A DNA stretch of 64,000 nt, taken from Allofrancisella frigidaquae (GTDB lineage: Bacteria; Pseudomonadota; Gammaproteobacteria; Francisellales; Francisellaceae). This document shows, in pieces, positions 48,545 through 55,356 of the stretch. The translations under genes and the position numbers were made by a program. Numbering within the stretch: position 1 is the first letter of the stretch; each line of letters starts with the position of its first letter. The notes under the pieces are model-generated. The model was not told where the DNA came from. It made no database searches and worked only from the letters and a program-made list of their open reading frames with translations. The stretch covers positions 930,001-994,000 of the forward strand of contig NZ_CP038017.1 of assembly GCF_012222825.1 (NCBI RefSeq). The letters are read 5' to 3'.

Positions 48545-49303
48545 TTAACAAAGTATATATAAACAATGGATTAATAATGTAATTCCTGAAACTAAAACTA
48601 GAACATTTATTAATATTTTAAAAAATTTAACAGGTATTAACGAATATAATTTATTACCTATAAGCACTCCTATTACCATAACTGGTACTAGTGATAATGC
48701 AATGATTAATATAGATAAATTTAAATATACTCCCGATAATAAAAAAAGTATAGCTCTAGTAAGAGTACTAAAAGCTATCAAACAAGACTGATTTGTTCTT
48801 ATTTTAGCTTTATCATTCAAACTATTAGATAAGAATATAGCATATATAAATCCTCCAGACCCAAATAGAGTACCTAAAACACCTCCTAAAACTCCAAAGA
48901 GATATACTAGGTTTCTATTGTCAGGATTATACTTTATATTAACCTTTAAAAGAGAATATAGAGAATATAAAACTATAAATATAGCTAAGAGTAGCATTAA
49001 TATAGATACATCTATCGTCAATAATGCTACACCTCCCATAATAGAACCTATAAGAATCATGGGTAATAATCTAACAAGAATTTTTCTATCTGCTTTTTGT
49101 ATATTTCCTTTTATTAGCCTATATGATGCGGTAAGATCTAACAGTGCTAGTATAGGAATAATAGCACTTAACGGTAAAAAATATATTAATATTGGACTAG
49201 CAATTAATGATGTTCCAAAACCTGTCATTCCAAATACAATATATGCCAAGAATACAGCTAAAAAAATCATTATTATCATACTAAATGTTATATGACTTAT
49301 CAT
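48545..49303 (-). CDS. TauE/SafE (TSUP) family permease
   Basis: 252 residues, about eight membrane segments, with the two-fold repeat of the TSUP family: GMTGFGTSLIASPILIYFLP in the first half and GGVLGTLFGSGGFIYAIFLS in the second. Family members move sulfite, sulfonates or other small organic anions. In this operon it is the only transporter and may export or import the pathway product or precursor. Confidence 0.82.
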   Translation of the reverse strand: MISHITFSMIIMIFLAVFLAYIVFGMTGFGTSLIASPILIYFLPLSAIIPILALLDLTASYRLIKGNIQKADRKILVRLLPMILIGSIMGGVALLTIDVSILMLLLAIFIVLYSLYSLLKVNIKYNPDNRNLVYLFGVLGGVLGTLFGSGGFIYAIFLSNSLNDKAKIRTNQSCLIAFSTLTRAILFLLSGVYLNLSILIIALSLVPVMVIGVLIGNKLYSLIPVKFFKILINVLVLVSGITLLIHCLYILC

Positions 49304-49304
49304 A

Positions 49305-50345
49305 TTAAGCTCCTATATTCTTCATCATTTCATATAACCTACTTTGAGTCCTTATAAAAACGTTTTTTATTTTACTATCATTGGTATAAACAAGATCATC
49401 TATAGATGATTGAAAATTAGCGTATAAAATAATAGACCTTTCATAAGCTTCATCTATAAAGCTAATAAACCTTCTTAGACTATCTTTCTCTCTATTGTTA
49501 TTTACACCTCTTAAATCAAATTTTGGGATATCCTGCAATAATACTACTTTAAATTTACTGACTATCTCAATATAATCCAAATAACTTCTATTTGTCTCAC
49601 ATAAGTTACAAAAAGTAATCCATAGTGTGATATCACTTTTACCTTCAACATCTATTAGCCTTCCATTTATAATTATAGAACCTCTTACTGGTTCGTTTAT
49701 ATTATTTATATTTACATATTTTTTAAATAAAAAATCGTATCCACGATCGATATTGGACTCAAATAAAAATGTTTTATTTGAAATATCTTCCTTTCTATAA
49801 TCAACACTGTTATCTAGTCCAATTACCTTACTATTTTGTAACAAATTTTCACTAATTAAATTTCTATTATCTGACTTTATATTTTTAGAATATATATTCA
49901 AAGGATCAAAATTAGATGTTAAAAAAAGTAATCTCTTATATTTATAAACAAAGCTAAGAAATAAGTTAATAATCATAATATCTGCAATGTCTTCAACAAA
50001 AAATTCATCGATATAGATAACCTTATTTGTTTTTACAATTTTAGAAATAACTTCCTTGGCAGAATTGCCTCTATATCCATTTTTATTAAGAATAAAAATA
50101 TTCTTATGAATTTCTTTCATTAAGTGCTGATAATGAAATCTAGTTTTACTATCTATATCTATTTCTCTAAAAATTTTCCCAATGATCATAGATTTTCCTC
50201 TACCCACAGGGCCCCACAGATGGAACCATCTAAGATTATCTTTGTATAAAACTTTATTTTTCTTGATATAAAAAGAAGATTTTATAGTTTTATATACTAT
50301 TTCTTGCTTAAAATCTAAAACTAAACTTTTTTTATCTTCATACAT
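49305..50345 (-). CDS. AFG1/ZapE-type AAA ATPase
   Basis: 346 residues. Walker A WGPVGRGKSM (about 44-53), Walker B VIYIDEFFVEDIADIMI, TSNFDPLNIY, DEAYERS and RTQSRLYEM are the usual AFG1/ZapE landmarks. ZapE normally acts at the division site and in mitochondria AFG1 helps protein quality control. Its place in a biosynthetic operon is unusual and the sequence is divergent (Ser for the usual Thr in Walker A). Confidence 0.83.
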   Translation of the reverse strand: MYEDKKSLVLDFKQEIVYKTIKSSFYIKKNKVLYKDNLRWFHLWGPVGRGKSMIIGKIFREIDIDSKTRFHYQHLMKEIHKNIFILNKNGYRGNSAKEVISKIVKTNKVIYIDEFFVEDIADIMIINLFLSFVYKYKRLLFLTSNFDPLNIYSKNIKSDNRNLISENLLQNSKVIGLDNSVDYRKEDISNKTFLFESNIDRGYDFLFKKYVNINNINEPVRGSIIINGRLIDVEGKSDITLWITFCNLCETNRSYLDYIEIVSKFKVVLLQDIPKFDLRGVNNNREKDSLRRFISFIDEAYERSIILYANFQSSIDDLVYTNDSKIKNVFIRTQSRLYEMMKNIGA

Positions 50346-50374
50346 CTAATAATGCCTATATTTAATAAATCGAT

Positions 50375-50860
50375 TCAAACATTTAATTTTAAAATATTAC
50401 ATAAAACATTAATGGCTTCTGCTATATCTTTTTTATCATCACAATTGAAAAATAAATACTTATGAAAAGTATCCTTTAAATGCTTTATGTTTGCATTTAT
50501 ATCACCATATTTAGATGAGGGTTGGACATTATGATTCATATTCATATTCATATTCTCTTTCAATGCCAATGACTCATTAAATTCAATATTAAATTGTCCT
50601 TCTTGGATAAGAATATATTTGGCTTCTTCCCCATTATAGCTAGTAACTCTATGCCACTCGTTTTTGGGGACTTGAATTATCTGACCTGGGCTAATAACCA
50701 TAGACTCCTTTAATCTTGGTAACTCTAATAATAGCCTTCCATAAACACAGTAAGTAATGTCTGACAAATATTGATGTCTATGAAAATCTAAATTTTCATT
50801 GTCGACGATATAACTACATATCCTCAAAGTATTATCTAAATTATATTCTTTAAATTTCAT
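50375..50860 (-). CDS. Cupin-domain protein
   Basis: A 161-residue small beta-barrel protein. HRHQYLSDITYCVYGRL and SPGQIIQVPKNEWHRV match the two cupin motifs with His ligands (about H27, H29 and H73). An in-frame hexanucleotide repeat encodes MNMNMNH around residue 105, before a helical tail. Cupins in such clusters may be oxygenases, isomerases or zinc enzymes; which one is not clear. Four bases separate it from the FAD gene. Confidence 0.75.
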   Translation of the reverse strand: MKFKEYNLDNTLRICSYIVDNENLDFHRHQYLSDITYCVYGRLLLELPRLKESMVISPGQIIQVPKNEWHRVTSYNGEEAKYILIQEGQFNIEFNESLALKENMNMNMNHNVQPSSKYGDINANIKHLKDTFHKYLFFNCDDKKDIAEAINVLCNILKLNV

Positions 50861-50863
50861 AAG

Positions 50864-52474
50864 CTACTCTTTATTCTGTATCCATTCTTGTGAAATTCTT
50901 TTCGCTGCTTCCACAAAAGCTCCTGCGTAATTATCAGTATTTTTCCAATGTGCAATTATTGGACCAAAAGAGTATATTCTACTAGATAATTCCTCTTTAT
51001 CATTTATGTATTGATAAACCTTAAAACTATTATCTCTATCTACGTTTATTCCCCCCACATTGTAATGATTATCTAAAGCTGGTGTAATAATCCTTTTTCT
51101 CAATAAGTTTTTTATTAAATCAGAACTATGATGTAATACATCACTACTCATACCTGATGCTTTTATTATAATATTTTGACTATAAAAATATTCATCGGGC
51201 AAGTCATTCAACTTTAATGCTTTTAATATCCCTTTACTAAACAATATTCTTAATTTTATAGCATTAATTTTAGGAATTGGAACAGCAACCCTAATAAAAT
51301 GTCTATCCCAAAGCTGATCATACTCTTTTTTATCTCTAGAGCTCAAGTATCTATAAAATTTAAATCTTCTAACATGAAGAATGATTGTGTATAGTAATTT
51401 ACTATTTTTATTTTCTTTTAAATCAATATTTAACTTATCTTCTGCTGTAATATTTGAAGCATTAACGAAATCATTTAATGTTAGCTGACCCTCAGATTGA
51501 TGCTTTAATTCTAAATCAATAAGATTGGTTATAGATTTTAGGGGTATATAGCCATCAACAAAAGATTTAAATAATTCTTTTTCTGAAAGGAAATATGGTT
51601 CATATAGAACTTTTTCAGTTCTAACTCCTGGAAAAATTCCAGATCTTGAAACAGCAACAATATTAACCTTGTTAGCTTCGTATGTATTCCAATTTGCGAC
51701 ATAATCTATAGGAGTACCATTATCATAAATAAATTTACCATATTGACAGATATTTAAAATAGAATCTACTCCAGAAGGACCCATACCCTCAACATATACG
51801 TCAATATCTTTGCTTCTATTTTTTCTCTGTAAATTTATTATTTTATTAGCAACTATTTCAGGTGGGTAAGGCATATTAATAATATTGTCTATTCTTTCTG
51901 ATACATTTTTATTCCAATGTCCTGTAGCTAATAACACTCTATCGATATCGTATAATAAATGTTTAGAATTATTCTTTTTATCTATATATAAAATATTGAC
52001 TTTATTATAAGTATTTAGATCCATATCTAAAACTTCACAAAGATTATAGGTTTTAATATTCACCCGATTATTTTTTGCTATGTAAATAGCTTCCTTAAAT
52101 CTATGTGTAAGGTAAATGCCAAAAAACTCTCTAGGATAAAAAGCTTTATGATCAAATATATAACTTTTATTTTGGGTAACAGCGTAACAACCATCAACCA
52201 ACTCTGAGTATTGATTTAATATAAAATCTTTATTTTCATCTACCCAAGAAACAAAATCATTGTTATCTATAAACATCTGATCAGCAGGATTATTACATAA
52301 ATAACTTTGAATATTATTATATTTGGAATATGGAAATCCAGGACCACAAACATTAGATTTTTCTATAATATGTATTTCATAGTCTTTGCAATTATTATTA
52401 GAAATATTTTTAACCAAATGCCATAATGCACAAGTTCCTGAAAAACCAGCACCAACAATAGCAAATTTATTCAT
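50864..52474 (-). CDS. FAD/NAD(P)-binding oxidoreductase (NAD_binding_9 type)
   Basis: 536 residues. N-terminal dinucleotide fold FAIVGAGFSGTCALWHL, GPGFPYSKYN and NNPADQM are typical of the FAD-NAD(P)-binding family related to lysine/ornithine N-hydroxylases. DRVLLATGHW is the second characteristic motif and VYVEGMGPSGVDSILNI a second Rossmann-type motif. It probably oxidises or N-hydroxylates an amino-acid-derived intermediate. It lies between the aminotransferase and the cupin, each within 5 bases. Confidence 0.8.
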   Translation of the reverse strand: MNKFAIVGAGFSGTCALWHLVKNISNNNCKDYEIHIIEKSNVCGPGFPYSKYNNIQSYLCNNPADQMFIDNNDFVSWVDENKDFILNQYSELVDGCYAVTQNKSYIFDHKAFYPREFFGIYLTHRFKEAIYIAKNNRVNIKTYNLCEVLDMDLNTYNKVNILYIDKKNNSKHLLYDIDRVLLATGHWNKNVSERIDNIINMPYPPEIVANKIINLQRKNRSKDIDVYVEGMGPSGVDSILNICQYGKFIYDNGTPIDYVANWNTYEANKVNIVAVSRSGIFPGVRTEKVLYEPYFLSEKELFKSFVDGYIPLKSITNLIDLELKHQSEGQLTLNDFVNASNITAEDKLNIDLKENKNSKLLYTIILHVRRFKFYRYLSSRDKKEYDQLWDRHFIRVAVPIPKINAIKLRILFSKGILKALKLNDLPDEYFYSQNIIIKASGMSSDVLHHSSDLIKNLLRKRIITPALDNHYNVGGINVDRDNSFKVYQYINDKEELSSRIYSFGPIIAHWKNTDNYAGAFVEAAKRISQEWIQNKE

Positions 52475-52478
52475 TTGA

Positions 52479-53765
52479 TTATTCCAAATTTTGAAGAGCT
52501 TCTTTGATTCTAGTAAGGGCTTCTTTTAAAACATCAATATTTCTACCACAATTAATTCTTACATAATCACCATATATACTCGAGTTAGAGTATCCAGTAG
52601 CAAAATGTTCCCCAGAAATAGATGCCACTCTCGCTTTATCTAATAAAAATTCACTAGCTCTCATGTACCCAATACTTTTATATTTTGAAGCATATTTTTT
52701 AAAGCTAACAAAAATAAAATAACCACCTTGAGGCATATCAACTATTAAATTCATTGCTTGTAATTCGTCAACGACTATAGATAAATTACTCCTTGCTTTG
52801 GTTGCTCTATCTCGTGAAATATCATCGAACTTTTCTTGCATTGCAAAAAAAGTTGATATTTGACCATAAGTACTAGCAAAAGAATTCATATTAACCTGCG
52901 AAATACTTGCCATCTTAATAAATGTTGAATTAGCCAGGATATAACCTATTCTATCTCCATGCATCCCATATGTTTTACCTGGTCCTGTGACATTTATAAT
53001 AAAATCATGTTTTGTTCCATCATTTTTAAGTGCAATATGTTTTGATCTATTGTTAAGTATATGTGCTTCATAAGGACAATCAAATAATATATAAATGTTA
53101 TTTAACCCATTATTTATTCTTTCACTATTAATATTACATATCAAGTTTGCAATATTAGTTAATTCATCAGTTGTATAAACTTTTCCTGTTGGATTTATAC
53201 AATCACCCAGTATTATTATTTTTGTACTATCTGTAATCTTCTCTAATAATATATCTACTGTTATACCTTTTCTAAGACTCTCATTATCTTGTTCAATAAA
53301 AATCTTCTTAGCCCCACTTATTTCAACCATATCAGAATAATGAGGCCAGTTAGGTAGTGGTATTATGACTTCATCGCTCTCATTCAATAAAGTCTTAAAA
53401 ACTACACTAATACTTCCTTTTATACCACCTGGTGTAACCATTATTTCGGTATTAGGGTCATAGTTAATATTATGTAATCTATTTGTTCTATCTGAGATAG
53501 ATTTTAACAGGAAATCAAAACCTTTAACTGGAGCAAATTGATGGATAAGACTAGACTGATTTTTTATATACTCTATAACTCCATTATCTATTTCTTTATC
53601 ACAAGGTACATCTAAAGTTCCTATACTTAAATCTATTACCCTATCTTCTTTTGATAAATTTTTATTTAATTCATTAATTTTTTTATGAGTCCCATGTGTT
53701 ACTGACTCATTTATATTTAATAATTTAGTATAAAAATCATTTTTATATTCTTGATTTATTTTCAT
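52479..53765 (-). CDS. Class I/II PLP-dependent aminotransferase
   Basis: 428 residues from ATG 53765, which has AGGA at a good distance; a longer in-frame start at 53813 would run back over the oxidase gene. Fold-type I features: MVTPGGIKGSISVVFKTLL, IPLPNWPHYSDM, LGDCINPTGKVYT, PLP Lys in VTGPGKTYGMHGDRIGY and the C-terminal Arg in YVRINCGRN. Acts on an amino acid; specificity not readable. Central enzyme of the island operon. Confidence 0.88.
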   Translation of the reverse strand: MKINQEYKNDFYTKLLNINESVTHGTHKKINELNKNLSKEDRVIDLSIGTLDVPCDKEIDNGVIEYIKNQSSLIHQFAPVKGFDFLLKSISDRTNRLHNINYDPNTEIMVTPGGIKGSISVVFKTLLNESDEVIIPLPNWPHYSDMVEISGAKKIFIEQDNESLRKGITVDILLEKITDSTKIIILGDCINPTGKVYTTDELTNIANLICNINSERINNGLNNIYILFDCPYEAHILNNRSKHIALKNDGTKHDFIINVTGPGKTYGMHGDRIGYILANSTFIKMASISQVNMNSFASTYGQISTFFAMQEKFDDISRDRATKARSNLSIVVDELQAMNLIVDMPQGGYFIFVSFKKYASKYKSIGYMRASEFLLDKARVASISGEHFATGYSNSSIYGDYVRINCGRNIDVLKEALTRIKEALQNLE

Positions 53766-53773
53766 ATCCAATC

Positions 53774-54516
53774 CTACACTAAAATTTTTGCTTTTTGATA
53801 TAAACCATCCCACATATCAACTTGCAGAGTTAACATTCTTTGTGCTCCATATAATATTTTTTCTAAATCATTATCCGAATTACAATTATTTATCACACAT
53901 CTCTTTGCATCACTAGCATGCCTCTCCTCTACACCGTTATCTATATGACAATTAAAGTATATTTCTACGTTTTTTTTGTATTGATTAAATCCATTTTCTT
54001 TCTATTTGCTCTAAATGCATCTCTAAAATTAGTTAACATAAAGTCAGCATGGGTTTCAAGAGCATAAACACAACCTAGCATACTATGATAACTATCTGAC
54101 AATATATTTATAATTTCACGTCTATAATTATGAGTTTCATCAATTATTAATTCATTATTTTTTGCATCATTAACAAATAATGATGGTAATCCAAACTCAT
54201 ATTTACCATATTTATTATGAGAAGTTTCCATTAATACTTCATGACACCTATTTTTATCACCTTCTCCACACTCCTCATTTAAAATATAAGTAAAAAATAT
54301 AAGTGTATCCATATCATCATGTAAAGCAGCCTGAGATACAACATATGCTATACCCTTTACTGTAGCCTCAGTTCTAAAGAAAAAATTTGCTCGGTGTAAT
54401 TCATATATTTTTTTATTAATATTAGATTTAAAAAAATCAAAATATTCACATTTAAAAACTTTATGATTTTCTAGCTCAGATAAAGCCGTTAAAAGTTTAT
54501 TTTGAACATTATTCAT
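53774..54516 (-). pseudogene. Heme-oxygenase-like diiron oxidase (HDO) split by a frameshift
   Basis: The first frame gives 183 residues (53965-54516) with YELHRANFFFRTEAT, EECGEGDKNRCHEVLM (Glu82, His92) and ALETHADFM (Glu154), a helical metal-binding pattern of the TenA/heme-oxygenase-like oxidases. It stops at TAG after an 8-A run. One base off, the frame continues to 53774 as VEIYFNCHIDNGVEERHASDA, which carries the remaining expected His/Asp ligands. So the intact protein would be about 246 residues. Slippage on A_AAA_AAA could restore it; otherwise it is broken. Family members do oxidative N- or C-chemistry on amino acids. Confidence 0.8.
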
Positions 54517-54522
54517 TAATAC

Positions 54523-54804
54523 TTACTCCTTATTTTTAAACCACATAAAAACATATAAAAGTCCATGATTATGAAGGTATGATAAAAAAGATAATGGGAG
54601 TGTTGAATCAATAGGTGTTACTAGATCTTTTAGAAAACTTGTTTGCGATTTTGCATGGTGTAAAAGGGATTCACCATGCCAACAAAATCTTTCTTTTTTA
54701 TCTATAACTAAAAAATCTATACTAGTCTTATAGAGTAAAGCTGCTAGCCCTAAATTACTTGGGCCAAGTCCAAGTAATATATAATCATAAACTTTATTAC
54801 CCAT
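54523..54804 (-). pseudogene. Truncated lysine/ornithine N-monooxygenase (N-terminal piece)
   Basis: 93 residues match only the FAD-binding start of the IucD/PvdA/SidA family: YILLGLGPSNLGLAALL, FCWHGESLLHHAKSQTSFLK and LVTPIDSTLPLSFLSYL. The whole enzyme is about 430 residues, so NADPH- and substrate-binding parts are missing. It ends 6 bases before the diiron-oxidase start. Probably a deletion remnant. It is the first gene of the operon. Confidence 0.82.
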
Positions 54805-54956
54805 TCAAGATCTTAAATAAAATTATCTGTTTTATATTAAAATATATTTTTATTTAATCACAACTTAAATAAAAAATATATATTAAATTTGTAATAATAT
54901 TTAAAAATTAAATATGTTAAAAAACTTAGGAAAATATTATAATATAAAAAAGTATT

Positions 54957-55142
54957 TTAGAAAATTGGTACTCTATATAAAGGATATCTTCCATTAGTCT
55001 CACCAACTCGAGGAGATCGCGTAGTATGTGATACTGCTACTGCAAAGCTACTTTTACCCATTTGAGTTCCCAAAAAAGCTTTTAAAAGTGAACTTTTGCC
55101 AGCCCCAGATGGAGCTGAAACTATAAAGATATAATTACGCAT
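54957..55142 (-). pseudogene. Duplicated 5' fragment of gmk
   Basis: Begins [19 protein letters not shown] and follows gmk for 51 codons to VGETNG, then runs into unrelated sequence and stops at 54957. It differs from the intact gmk at a few residues (LGTQMGKSS against LATQIGKSN). It is part of the right copy of the 258-bp repeat and is not expected to be functional. Its duplicated promoter could transcribe the island. Confidence 0.92.
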
Positions 55143-55248
55143 AGTAATTAACTAAAATAAATATTAATTCACAAGATTATACAATTTTAAAACTGTAAAT
55201 AGAACACTGCTTCCAAATAAACTGTATCCGTTAAAGTGACTTTATTTA
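54991..55248. repeat. Right copy of the 258-bp gmk-5' direct repeat
   Basis: Ungapped match to 47743-48000 in the same orientation, with seven mismatches confined to the coding part. It marks the right border of the island. Confidence 0.95.
55176..55203 (-). promoter_or_regulatory. Duplicated gmk promoter facing the island operon
   Basis: Identical to the boxes at 47928-47955 (TATAAT, 17-base spacer, TTCTAT). It reads through the gmk fragment toward the truncated monooxygenase at 54804. Confidence 0.45.
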
Positions 55249-55266
55249 CTAGAATAATATCACCCC

Positions 55267-55356
55267 TTATTGTTTATCACTTATGTGTTGTGTTTTCAAA
55301 TTCGATAATTGAGAAAAGCTTACGCTACAGTCTTCAACCTTACACTTATATACCCT
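55267..55356 (-). pseudogene. Relic fifth zinc finger beyond the TAG stop
   Basis: In frame with the zinc-finger gene, just after its TAG, the sequence continues RVYKCKVEDC then SVSFSQLSNLKTQH and ends at TAA 55267. It keeps the two Cys (spacing 4) and one His but lacks the last His. It would be appended only by stop readthrough. Confidence 0.7.

Noticed and set aside
48036-54804. Reading the island as a classical hydroxamate siderophore locus
   Set aside because: The hydroxylase is truncated and there is no NIS synthetase, NRPS, acyl-CoA hydroxamate transferase or TonB-dependent receptor.
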